Under the pieces are notes generated by a model. The model was not told the DNA's origin. It made no database searches and worked only from the letters and a program-made list of their open reading frames with translations. DNA of 64,000 bases from positions 56,668 to 120,667 of the forward strand of contig WHVA01000355.1 in assembly GCA_015179125.1 (NCBI GenBank). The letters are read 5' to 3'. Every line of letters starts with the position of its first letter. Position 1 is the first letter of the stretch. The position numbers and the translations under genes were made by a program. The stretch comes from Gautieria morchelliformis. Lineage: Eukaryota; Basidiomycota; Agaricomycetes; Gomphales; Gomphaceae. Shown here in pieces: positions 31,533 to 42,394 of this stretch.

Positions 31533-34437
31533 TCACCCCCCCTCTAGAGTGCTGCGTCCTTGAAGCACGGGACACGAGGGATTGAAATGCCAGCGAGCGG
31601 ATTCGGCGAGGGGCACCAGGGTGTGTCCTATAGAACTCGCGGAGTTTGTCTGGAGCGGAAACATCTTGCTCCGGGACCCACGAATTCTCCTCATACCCAT
31701 ACCCTTCCCATTTCACGAGGAATTGGAGTTGCCCTCGCACAAACCGGCTGTCCAGGAACCGTTCCACCACATAGTGCTCTTCACCCTCTACAATTTCCGG
31801 CGGAGGTGGCGGACGAGCCTTCCGACCTGGAATTGGGTCCTCAAGCGTAGGGAGTAACTTCACCACGTTGAAGACGGGGTGGAGGTGGGACATGGACATC
31901 GGAAGTCGGAGGCGGTATGCGTTCCGTCCAACCCTCCGCATCACTGTGAAGGGCCCAAGGTAGTGGTGGGCAAGCTTCTGCGGAGGGCGTGTGGTGCGGA
32001 TGTCACTGGCATCTAGATACACCTTGTCTCCAACCTGGTACTCCAGAGCGGGAACCCGGCGTTGGTTGTAGTACCTTGCCATGTCATCCTTGGCCTTCGC
32101 AAGGGCTGACTTGGCTTCCGAAAGGGTGGAGTCCATGCGGTCTCACAACTCATTGACCGTTTCGAGTCAGGACTCAGCCTGGCATGGTTCGAAGCCCATC
32201 CGCGGGTGTCGTCCGGAGTCAAGCATGAAGGGAGTCTGTTGCGTGGCGGAATGTACATGGTTGTTGTATTGGAATTCCGCCAGTGGAAGTAACTCATCCC
32301 AGTCATCCTGCCTCTCATTGACAAAGAGGCGGAGATATTGCTCCAACTCATGATTGACCCGTTCCATCTGTCCGTCACCCTGCGGATGGTATGCTGTGGT
32401 GGTAGCCAGCTTTATGCCGAGCAGGCGGTAGAGCTCCCGAGTCAGTTCCGCGACAAACTGCGGACCTCGGTCGGAAACAACTTGCTTCGGGAGCCCATGC
32501 AACTTCCAGACATGTGCAAGGAACAGGCGGGCCGCTCCAAGGGCTGTGATCCTTGTGTGCATCGGAATGAAGTGGGACACCTTGCTTACCGAATCCACAA
32601 CGTTCATGATCGCGTTGTAGCCATGAGACTCCGGGAGTTCAACGATGAAGTCAACGCTGATGGTGTCCCAGCGGGATTCGGGAATCGAGAGCGGAGCAAG
32701 TTCTCCGACGGGCGGATGTCGTTGCGCTTTGGTTTGGAGACAAAGGTCACATGTCTTCACGTACTGTCCAATGTAGCGGGACACCTGAGGCCACCTGTAA
32801 TTCCGAGTCACTAACTCCAGCGTCTTCCACCTGCCAGCATGCCCAGCGACCCGTGTGTCATGGTGCTGGGACACGATGCGGCGGCGGAGGTCCGCCCCAC
32901 CTGGAACATAGACCTTGCCTCTGAAGTGGAGCAGTCCATCACGTTCCGACCATTCCGCTGCCCGTACAGACCATGAGTCCCCCTTCCGAAGTTCCTCCAC
33001 CGCCTTCACCACCGACTCCTCCTTCTCTTCATTCCGGTACTGCCTCCGGATGTCTCGGAGCATTTCCGCTTCCGCCCCAACTGCAGTCACTCATTCTAGG
33101 GCGCGGATTGCAAAGAGACTAGAGCGGAGCTGTGTCATATCCGCGTTGTCTCCACTTCCGCTTCCATGATCCGCACGGCGGGATAGGGCATCGGGCTTGC
33201 CCATGGTGCGGCCGGGGCGGTGGTGGAGCATGAAGTCGAACTGGGACAGGTGTAGGGACCATTGTGCTTGTCGTTGGTTCAACTTCTTAGACGTGCGGAA
33301 ATACTCGAGGTTCTTGTGGTCCGTCCAGATCTCAAACGGGCATAGAACCCCCTCGAGGAAGTGTCGCCACTCCTCCAGCGCTCGGATGATTGCCAGCATC
33401 TCCTTGTCATGGATCTCGTAGTTCCGCTCGACCAGACTAAGGCTTTTAGAGAAGAAGGCAATCGGATGCCATCCCCCATCATATTCCGATTACTGTTGTG
33501 ACAAGACCACTCCGGTAGCCGTGTCGGAAGAATCCGCCTCGACTCGGTAAGGGCGAGAGTCATTGGGAAAGATCAGGACCGGGGCGGAAGTGATCAGCTC
33601 CTTGAGTTTGTCAAAGGAGGCCTGTTCCGGATCTCCCCACTGCCATCCAACCTCCTTCTTGGTGAGGTTGAAGAGGGCACGAGCGTGGCAGGAGAAGTCC
33701 TTGACGAACCGCCGGTAGAAATTGACAAACCCAATGAAGGACTGGACTTCTTTCTTGTTCCACGGTACAGGCTAATCCGATACACCGGAAACTTTGACTG
33801 GGTCCATTTCCACCTTTCCTTCTGACACAATCACCCCAAGATACTCTATCCGCGTCCGCTCAAATTCGCACTTTTCCAGCTTGAGACACAGGTTGTATTC
33901 CCGGAGCCGTTCCAGAACTCTCCGCACGACTTCCCGATGTTCCGACATTGTTTTTGTGAAGATGAGGATGTCATCGAGGTAGACGCAGACAACCCCTTCT
34001 GCTATCATGGCACGGAAAATGTCATTCATCATCGTCTGGAATGTGGCGGGACTGTTGGTGAGGCCGAAGAACATGATCTGTGGCTCAAAGAGTCCTCGGT
34101 TGGTGCAGAATGCGGCCTTCCACTCGTCTCCCTCCTGGATCCGAACATTATTGAAGCCCCAGCGGACATCTAGCTTAGTGAAGTACCTCACCCCGCGGAG
34201 TTGTGTGATTAGCTCGGAAATGAGTGGAATGGGGTACCGATTCTTGATCGTGATCGCATTCAAGGCCCGGTAATCCTGCACCAGTCTGAGTGAGCCGTCC
34301 TTCTTCTTGATGAAGAACACCGGAGATGCCATGGGTGACTTGGAAGGGCGGATCCTCCCTGTGCGGAGGTTTTCCGCAAGGAATGCATCGAGCTCTACCT
34401 GCTCCTTGACGGTGGAAGTCAAATCCGGACCCGCCCT
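31533..34437 (-). pseudogene. Ty3/gypsy chromovirus pol: RT, RNase H, integrase, chromodomain
   Basis: Minus-strand order: reverse transcriptase 34437-33772 (FFIKKKDGSLRLVQDYRALN, YFTKLDVRWGFNNVRI, active site VCVYLDDILIF), RNase H 33700-33091 (HPIAFFSKSLS, YEIHDKEMLAIIRALEEWRH, WTDHKNLEYF), integrase 33090-32137 (zinc-binding H...H...C..C with CDLCLQTKAQRHPP; core SVDFIVELP, VSDRGPQFVAELTREL, TAYHPQGDGQMERVNHELEQ) and a C-terminal chromodomain near 31740-31600 (YVVERFLDSRF, FLVKWEGYGYEENSWVPEQD). In-frame stops at about 33772, 33492, 33093, 32165 and 32144 fit TGG, CAA or CGA codons changed by one C:G to T:A transition. Gag and protease are missing from this strand. It copied by reverse transcription of its RNA; it can no longer act by itself. 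Confidence 0.9.
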
Positions 34438-34765
34438 TTTCGATTGCGGGGCCACTGGTCAGTTTATGGACCGGGACTATGTGGAACGGAACCGACTGAC
34501 CACGTGGAAGTTGCAACGTGCAATCCCGGTGTTCAATGTGGATGGGAGTCCCAATGAGGCAGGGTCCATCACGGAGATAGTAGACACAATTCTCCGCTAC
34601 GATGGACACACAGAACGTACTTCCTTTGCAGTCACCAGCCTGGGGAAGCAAGACATCATCCTCGGGTTTACCTGGCTTCAGGAGCACAACCCGGAGATCG
34701 ATTGGCAGACTCGGAAGGTACTGATGAGTCGATGCCCAGCCAAGTGTCACATGTGTCGGTCGGAA
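34437..34765 (+). pseudogene. Gypsy aspartic protease fragment, inverted relative to pol
   Basis: The plus strand reads [58 protein letters not shown] and [10 protein letters not shown], the retropepsin region that normally lies upstream of reverse transcriptase in the same direction. Here it points away from RT, so a segment was inverted or two copies joined near 34437. The catalytic motif reads DCG where D-S/T-G is usual. Its right end (about 34765) is the breakpoint with the WD40 gene. Confidence 0.8.
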
Positions 34766-37700
34766 AAATGACCTCCCCGGTGTCTGCATCCCACACACGG
34801 ATCGTCTTGTCATATGACCCGGAGACGATGCGCTTGCTGTCCTGCGAGAACGCCACCGACGCCACGCAGTTTGTGTGGCCTTCGAACGGGGCTGAAATTA
34901 CCTCACCGGTGTCTGTGTTCCACACACGGATCGTTTTGTCATAAGACCCAGAGACGATGCGCTTGCCGTCCTGTGAGAACGCCACCGACGCGACCCAATG
35001 GGTGTGGCCTTCTAATAGTGCTGAAATTACCTCACCGGTGTCTGCGTGCCACACACGGATCGTCTTGTCAAAAGACCCGGACACGATGCACTTGCCGTCC
35101 TGCGAGAACGCCACCGATGTGACGCAGTCGGTGTGTCCTTCGAATGGTGCTGAAGTGACCTCCCTGGTGGCTGAGTTCCACACACGTATCGCGGTGTCAT
35201 AAGACCCGGAGACGATGCGCTTGCCGTCCTGCGAGAACGCCACCGATGTGACCTTGTCAGTGTGGCCTTTGAATGGTGCCGAAACGACCTCCCCGGTCTC
35301 TGCATTCCATACACGGATCGTCTTGTCAAAAGACCCGGATACAATGTGCTTGCCATCCTGGGAGAACGCCACCGACGTGATGCAGCCGGTGTGGCCTCCT
35401 AATGGTGCTGAAATGGCCTTCCCGGTCTCCGCATTCCACACACGGATCGTGTTGTCTGCCGACCCGGAGACGATGTGCTGTCCATCCTGCGAGAATGCCA
35501 CCGACATGACCCAGTGGGTGGGGCCCTCGCAATGTGCTGAAATTACCTCACTGGTGTCTGCGTTCCACACACGAATCGTCTTGTCAAAAGATCCGGAGAC
35601 GACACGCTGGGCATTCTGCGAGAGCGCCACCGATGTGACGCAGTTGGTGTGGCCTTCGAACGGTGCTGAAATTACATCACCGGTGTCTTTGTTCCACACA
35701 CGGATCGGCTTGTCATAAGACGCGGAGACAATGCGCTTGCCATCCTGCAAGAATGCCACCGATGTGACGCAGTCGGTGTGTCCTTCAAATGGTGATGAAA
35801 TGACCTCCCCGGTGTCTGAATTCCACACACAGATCGTGTTGTCTGCAGACCCGGAGACGATGTGCTTGCCGTCCTGCGAGAATGCCACCGACGTGACCCA
35901 GTCGGTGTGGCCTTTGAATGGTGCTGAAATGGCCTCCCCGGTGTCTGCATTCCACACACGTATCGTGTTGTCTTCAGACCCAGAGACGATGCGCTTGCCG
36001 TCCGGTGAAAATGCCACCGACCAGACGGACAAGGTATGACCTACCAGAACGGTTTGAATAGGTGGCCACGTCATCGCTTTCCCGGTCTCGATGCGGAGTA
36101 ATCGTGGAAATCGTGGAAGGTAAGTCTTCGACAGTTTCGACCTTTCAGGTGCAAACGGGAGTGCCGACAAATAAAGATGGGGAGCACTCTGCGAGATTAC
36201 ACTCCCAAAAGCAGCTACAAACTTCCCGGCATCCGTTGCGAATGCTGTAGTGCCATTATCCTGAAGATCATCAGACTCACGTCTGAGCTCGTCTATCAAG
36301 GCATACCACGTGCTCACCTGGCTCCAGACAATGATCGATGAGAGCGCTGCGGATGCATCGAATACCTTCTTGATCAAACTCAAAACTTCTAGCCAGTAGA
36401 GTAGCTTGGTCTCTAAGAAATCCTTGACTTTCGCATCCATACCCGGCGTCCAGGTGGTGGCGTGAATATGGTCCGCCCAAAAACGGCAAGAGTACGAAAG
36501 TTGTGAGGTTATATACTTCTTCGTCCGTGTTGCCAAGTCGACAATATCGTCGTTACGCAGATGTGATGTTTCAAGCCGACAAATGTTGAAAAAAAGTTCA
36601 TCCTTCATCACGCGCAAACATGAGAGCGCAAGGCCGCCATGATGCGTAGGTGTGTCGATGTAGTATGGTCCACTCCGGCTGTGATCTGTCAAGAAGTCAC
36701 GAAAAGAGGTGTGTAGCAGACTGATTGTGCCAGATTCTTGAGAAGGCAGGCTCAGCAGAGAACCCATAGGTCCAACTATATCATGAACCTCGGTACCCAA
36801 GTCGTCTTCCTTGCACAATTTCTGCAGGGCAGACATCGAGAGCGGTTCTCTGGCGGCAAGCATGCAGCCCATCACCAAGTGAAACCGATGCCTGAAATCG
36901 TCATCATCCGTCAAGTCATCGTCATCCCCGAATATCTGCTTGAGAACACTGAGATATAGCTGATCCAGCCCACTGAGGTTCTTGGCCAAAAGTCTCTGCA
37001 GTTGGTTAACAGGATCCCGACCATACTTCCCATCTCCTTTGATAAAACGACAAGCCGTGGATGCCCATTGAAAGTGACCCTCCGCTTTCTGAACTAATAA
37101 TCGACACCAGTCACTGTTAGGCCATTTACGCTCGAGGGACGTAATGTGACCTAGTTGGTCTTTCACAAAGCGAGAGATGTCATCGGCAGGGTTGGGGTCA
37201 ATATCCTTTATGGACCTGGACAGCACATGCTTCTTCCCAAGAAGGGCGTCCCGTATGTCTTTTTCGGCACGTGAAGTGATAAGAAGGCGGAGATTAGATG
37301 GCAGTTTTGCTGCTTCACCCCCGATGACAGACATAAGACCCTTGCGAGATTCCTTGTCTCCGCTCTCGTCCAATGCATCAATGACGATCACCGTCGGTCC
37401 AACGGCGGTTAGGCCCTGAGCGGGACCTAGAATGAACCTCTCGAACTGCACGCTAGGCACGAATGTGGTCCGAAGTTCTCGCGTCTCCCGAACCACTTTC
37501 AATAACGATGCCTTGCGTTCCGGATCTAGATCAGCCAGACCACGAGCAATTGTGCTGAAGACATTTTTTGGGGAGCGTTCTGCCTGATGAGCGCGGTCGA
37601 AACAGTACGAAGATCCGAGACGTTTGAGCCTGTCAAATCGTCGAGCGACCTCGTGAGCAACCGCAGATTTGCCAGCACCCGCGACATCGTTCAAGAAAAA

Positions 37701-39339
37701 TATCCCGGGGGTGTCATCGCTGTCCTGGTTGACCCAATCGCAGATCGCCCCAACAACCTTCTCGCGAGTACCCTGCAGACAACCTTTTTTAGGATCGCAA
37801 CCAGCTCCCGCTGCGTGGGGCATGTCATTAAGCTGAACTTCGCCAGCTGGTTGCAAGGTGTATTAGCCTCGGGAAAGGCCCCAAATCAAGAAACTCACAG
37901 AGGTCGCCGACGACATCCAGAACACGTAGTACAGTGATTTCAGTATGGATGACGGCATTTTCCTGTAACGCCAACCTGAGTTTGTTGAACGTGTCCTGGT
38001 ATTGTTTGACCTTGCTGTCGACATCCGACACGAGATTCTTCGCAGTTCTTTTCCCTGAATAAAGATCATCAGCCATGGCATCCTGACACAATGGGTCCAA
38101 CATACAGAAGTTCTTGTTTTTGGCATAGTCGCGGATAAAATAACTACACTCTACTGTCTGATTCGTCAAGGATATGAGAATTGGCCTTTGCGATTCAACT
38201 TTCTTCAACGGCTCGGCCAAGTGGACGAATGTATAGGCGTCTCCCATGGTTTTCGCCAGCTCATTGATGCCATCGTCCCGGTCCTTCTGAGCGATGATCG
38301 TCTAGCCAGACGTCAGCTATGGTACTCAGCTGGTGCATGAGATAGATCTACCTTTGGCACACTAGACAGAATAGACCAAGCCATTTTCGCGTAAGGATGG
38401 ACCTAGAATCGTGTATATGAGATGACCTGGGAGACCGCCGGCATTTGAACCATACCTCGGAGATACCATCCACGATCTCGGTAAACAGCTTGATCTTCTC
38501 CAAAAGTGGATCCCAAGCCGCCATTATCGGGCTGACTGTATTATTGGTGGTGGAAATGATGCCGTCGACCACATTCCCTGCACCAATAATTCGGGACAGC
38601 GCGGGGTTCATATTATCGAGCACTGTCGCCTTGCCGACTGCTTCGTTCAACTGGCCCTCCAGCGCCTCGTCGGACGTCCCGAAAGACGTGATGGTGAACT
38701 CTAGGACAGTCTGAACATCATGCATGTTCCCGGCCTTATCGCATTTACGCAGTTTGCGAGGAACGGCCGCTGTGTTCGATGATTACGTCTGCACTCAGTC
38801 GTTGAGCGACAAGGACTGACCTCCAGTTGCTCCTTCTGCAAGCAGTAACTCAATCCTTTCCTTCGCACCGCCAATGTACTCATCACTACCAATTGTATGA
38901 TGCCTATAGACTTCGACTCCTAATATGGAATCCCGATGCAAGTCGTTGCTGGGCATGGATTTAAGCTCGCGCGAGGATAATAACACTGGAATTAAACGAA
39001 CAAAAGAATGACTCATTCCACGAGGCAGCATTGCCTCTCGCAGCTACGGCAGTCTTCTTGACACCCTCGTCGACAAAGAGTTTCACGTAGTATTTGCCAG
39101 GACGTTTGCCGAACGGTCCGATATTGGGACGGTGATTGCATTTCAAGTCTGTGGTCGATCGTCAAGATTCAGTATACGATAGACAGTGCAAACGAAAGTG
39201 CCTTTCCTGCCACTTTGACGGCGCTTGTGGCTGCAGGAACGCTTCGTGGTGGACAGTCAAGTATTGGCTTATTGGAGAAGTTACGGTGAACTTACGCTAC
39301 TGCGCATACTAGCACATCATTGCCATTATCGGTGCTCAT
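34668..39339 (-). CDS. C2-NACHT-WD40 NLR-like protein, 3' end replaced by gypsy sequence
   Basis: A tentative first exon starts at 39339 ([15 protein letters not shown]); the exon to 38997 and the next (from about 38947) give a C2-like domain ([49 protein letters not shown]). Exons at 38725-38350 and 38300-37899 form a helical region ([32 protein letters not shown]). After a 52-base intron the last exon (37846-34668) has the NACHT NTPase: Walker [21 protein letters not shown] at 37700-37645 (first glycine replaced by D), Walker [14 protein letters not shown] near 37390, then ten WD40 repeats. STAND proteins of this type bind a ligand through the repeats and oligomerise through NACHT, typically in non-self recognition. 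The last blade ends in [12 protein letters not shown] and then reads about 30 residues of antisense gypsy protease. Everything upstream looks open and well spliced, so a truncated protein could be made. Confidence 0.85.
34767..36065 (-). repeat. Ten tandem 129-base WD40-coding units
   Basis: Ten in-phase repeats of 43 codons, each with the frame [17 protein letters not shown] then [16 protein letters not shown]. Several units are near-identical at DNA level (for example the 'cacacacggatcgtcttgtc' block recurs in most). Such homogeneity implies recent unequal exchange. The unit nearest 34767 is cut at its last strand. Confidence 0.9.
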
Positions 39340-39853
39340 CGTTCGCAGCGTTCGAGGGGGTGGTGGGCGGGAAAGGGCGCGGCATGGCACTCCCGTAACC
39401 TCTCAGGGACTGCCGCATTCAGGCCGTGTCACGAAGACTTGAAGAAACGCGAGCTCAGGACGGTCTTGTCACGCCTCCACTCTTCTGTCACACGACCACG
39501 TGACGGCGTCACCGCCAATAGACGACCTCCAACGCGCACCCACACGAAGACCGCGACGTATCCCCTACCTCTGGGGTATCTGGGAGTCTTAGGTGCTTTA
39601 CCATGTCGACCGCTGATAAATGGGACCCGACCGGGCTGCCTCGGCGATAAAAACGAAGCTGATCCGTTTTCCATACTATGTTATGTTGAAAATCCGACAC
39701 CTTTAACTCGTCCTTCTGCTCTTCTTCACCTCCACCCACCCCGAGTTCACGTGGAGTATAACGCCAGTGACCGGCCCCTGCGAAGCTGCAATCATAGGAA
39801 GAGCGATGAAGTGGACACCTTGGCAATGCCATCGTGAGCACCCAAGGTCCAAG
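39340..39853. other. Upstream flank of the NLR gene
   Basis: GC-normal flank with frames on both strands but no domain. Sequence composition changes sharply to AT-rich at about 39850. Confidence 0.4.
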
Positions 39854-40625
39854 TCACGCTTCATTACAATCTATTACATTGAGGAATAAATATTCTCTTC
39901 CTCTCCATTCAGACATTCCTTTTTCTATAGCCTGATATCTTGAATATGGTTCCAATATGCTATATGCCGCTTGGTAACCATTGAAGCGTGTTATATCTTC
40001 TAAATCTTCTGACTCAGATACTTCTATTATCTGTCCTAGAGGATTATCACTTGGTCTAATCCTAAAATTAGGCCAGCCTATATTAATCCCTTGATATTCT
40101 ACTAGTCCTACATCTTCGGGATATAGCTGAGCCCTACTTTGTGGATATAATCCCCTCTGAGGTCCTGGGAAAAGAGTAATTGCAAGAGAATATATGGCTT
40201 TTCTAAAATATTTGGAGTTAATCTCATAGGTACCATTCTTCATTCCCAAAAGACCTACATTAGAGTTAAGTTTTCCGACAACTTAGGATCTCCCAGCTTA
40301 TAAGATAGGGCCTTCATCAACCTCATGGTGGTAATACAAGAACCAAGGTATCTAACAATGTCATTAATAGGGATGTCATCCTTAGGTATTTCATCATGGA
40401 GAAAACCTACAAATCTTTCTGATATGATATTGTACAAGTATTCACCTCCATCCTTTGCCAAGTTCCTCCTTCAAAATACCACCATTCTTTATCAGAATGA
40501 ACTAATTCTCCAACAAGAAGTTCATATAGAACACCAACAAGAATGTTATCACAATGACTACCTATATGATCCATGAAAGATAGCTCTTGTAACTTAGATG
40601 AAGCCTTTTCATAGCTGCCAGACAT
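39854..40625 (-). pseudogene. D5-type primase-helicase N-domain relic in an AT-rich island
   Basis: Three minus-strand frames lie in order and look like the D5 N-terminal domain that sits between primase and helicase in large DNA viruses and some plasmids or phages: 40625-40407 with KEWWYFEGGTW, 40461-40255 with GGEYLYNIISERFVGFL and SCITTMRLMKALSYKLGD, and 40270-39854 with LNSNVGLLGMKNGTYEIN, the conserved turn of the family, followed by PEDVGLVEYQGINIGWPNF. The frame changes near 40458 and 40268 each need one base, so the gene is dead. The helicase part is absent. The base composition is far more AT-rich than the flanks, as expected of foreign DNA. I infer a virus-like or plasmid-like origin; the host range of the source is unknown. 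Confidence 0.6.
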
Positions 40626-40968
40626 TGTCCTACCATATACTATTATAGACTACAAAAATCAATTTATCTAACAACACGAATATTATCAATAATGTGCTGA
40701 TATGAATATCACAGAATACAAATTGCATAATTTTACCACAACAAAATAATATGATATAGAGGGAAGGGGTGGGGGGTCACCGGCCTTGGGTCTGGATCCC
40801 AAACAGTAACATGGCTAACCGCTTAGGGGGTCCCGTGTGGTAAAACTCACAACTTCAGCATCACATTTTTACCACTATCATTGATAACATATATAGATCA
40901 ACATATCTTCTCATTAATTATATATAAATGTTAAAATATCACTGTTTTGACATATTTATCCTGTTCCC
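40626..40968. other. AT-rich island, right part of first block
   Basis: Continues the AT-rich composition with no frame longer than 60 codons. A GC-rich patch at 40760-40845 ('gggtctggatcccaaacagt') interrupts it. The block ends at about 40969, where gypsy-like sequence begins abruptly. Confidence 0.4.
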
Positions 40969-40969
40969 A

Positions 40970-41163
40970 GTTTAGTTGATGCGGAACTCGAGCGCGAGGA
41001 ACGAGAGGCAGAGAAGAAGAGGGAGGAATTGAAGGAGAAGTGACGTCTTGCCCAGGAGCGCAAGGATGCGGGGGATAAAAAGAGGAAGGAGGACGAGGCA
41101 CGGAAGGCGAAAGAAGCTGAGGAGGAACGGGAATGGCAACTCAAAGCAGAGGCCGGGGAGGAG
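40970..41163 (+). pseudogene. Gypsy pol C-terminal tail with polypurine tract
   Basis: The plus strand reads a highly charged helix (DAELEREEREAEKKREELKE, stop, RLAQERKDAGDKKRKEDEAR) up to a purine run GGGGAGGAG at 41155-41163 that abuts an LTR start. I read this as the E/K/R-rich end of a chromovirus polyprotein followed by its polypurine tract. The rest of the element to the left is missing. Confidence 0.5.
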
Positions 41164-42394
41164 TGTCATGACGCATTTATTTCCCATACTTGCATACTCT
41201 ATCCTCCCATTTCTCACTCCATTTCCGTGTTCGCTCCGATCGCCCTTGCCCTGTTTGGCAACCGATCTTCGCTGGTTGTGCCACTCACCAGAGCCACGCC
41301 ATCAACGCACGATCGATGTCCTTGGACTGACTTGGCAGTCATTGCTGGGCCTATCACCTCCTCTGCTTGACCCTCTTTCGATGGTGTTCCTATGATCGGA
41401 CTGTCATGACTTGGGTATTTCCTGGATCTTGTTATCCCCATTCCCCCTTTCGCAATTTCTCCCCTATGTCATCTCTGTTCGCCCTTCCTCGCATTTCTCT
41501 GAACAGCTATTCGCTGCTCGCGCATTTCGCCAGCAGGCACGCCATCAAATACAATCGACACCATTTACCTGGCATGATGGTTCATCACTAACCCCATCAT
41601 CTTCTTAATCCAACCCCTTTGGGTGTTCGTATGGCCAAAGTGTGTTCGCAGGACGCCCCTTCCATAGGTTGTGCGGGATCAACCCAGTAAACGAAGAGTC
41701 CGTGCAGGGTAGCATGTATGTGGGTCCCAAGACATGGTTTTGCCCATAAGTGCCTTTGCCCCCTTTACTCTCCGTCGTTTCATATTCCCATCCTCCCCTC
41801 ACTCTATTGTATGTTTATTCCATCTACTTAGTATCATGACTGCACACCCCTATCCAGCCCTAACTCACGATGGCCTCTTTCCTATTCACTAATACCTTGG
41901 GAGCATTCGATAGAAGTAGTTTACATTTGCATGTATATTCTCCAGTTCAATTATCATACGTCGTTCATCTTGTGCAAATTTGACCTCGCTGTGGCCATCG
42001 TCTTAAGCCTTCTCTTGGAGATTTCCATCTTCGACTAGCAGAGGACTTAGGCGACACTGGTGAGTTCACATACTTCATCTTCGTTACCTTAGCCTTCGAA
42101 CCAGTTTCTGTGCTGTTGGTGAAGGGCTCCAAGGAGCACCTTCGCCAACGAAGGGATTGTCACGACTTAGACAGCCCTTCCGTGAGGCCTTGTACGTTAC
42201 ATTGTCGTCCAAGTGCCATGGGCTATTTCGCTATGACTCTAGATAGGGTGAGCCCTGTTCGGGCAACCCTCTTACCTTGTGAACATTCATTGGTTCACCT
42301 ATTCACCGAACGGCATACTTATTCGCACAAGTTATTCGGGCATTCGCTGTGTTCACTAATACACGATATTAACGCCTAAAATCCAATCTTGACA
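41164..42394 (+). mobile_element. LTR of a gypsy element (1231 bases), plus orientation
   Basis: Begins TGTCATGACGC and ends CAATCTTGACA, a TG...CA LTR with TGTCA/TGACA tips, preceded by a polypurine tract. It ends inside the integrase frame of gypsy element 2. The right part (41795-42394) recurs at 56796-57390. Flanking pentamers (AGGAG and TTGGG) differ, as expected if the left side is internal element sequence. Confidence 0.65.

Noticed and set aside
35215..36039. Plus-strand frames of 60-167 codons across the WD40 array.
   Set aside because: They are antisense shadows of the 129-base repeat units.
40760..40845. Possible second tRNA-like sequence in the GC patch of the first AT-rich island.
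   Set aside because: Only a weak B-box-like string and no cloverleaf pairing could be drawn.
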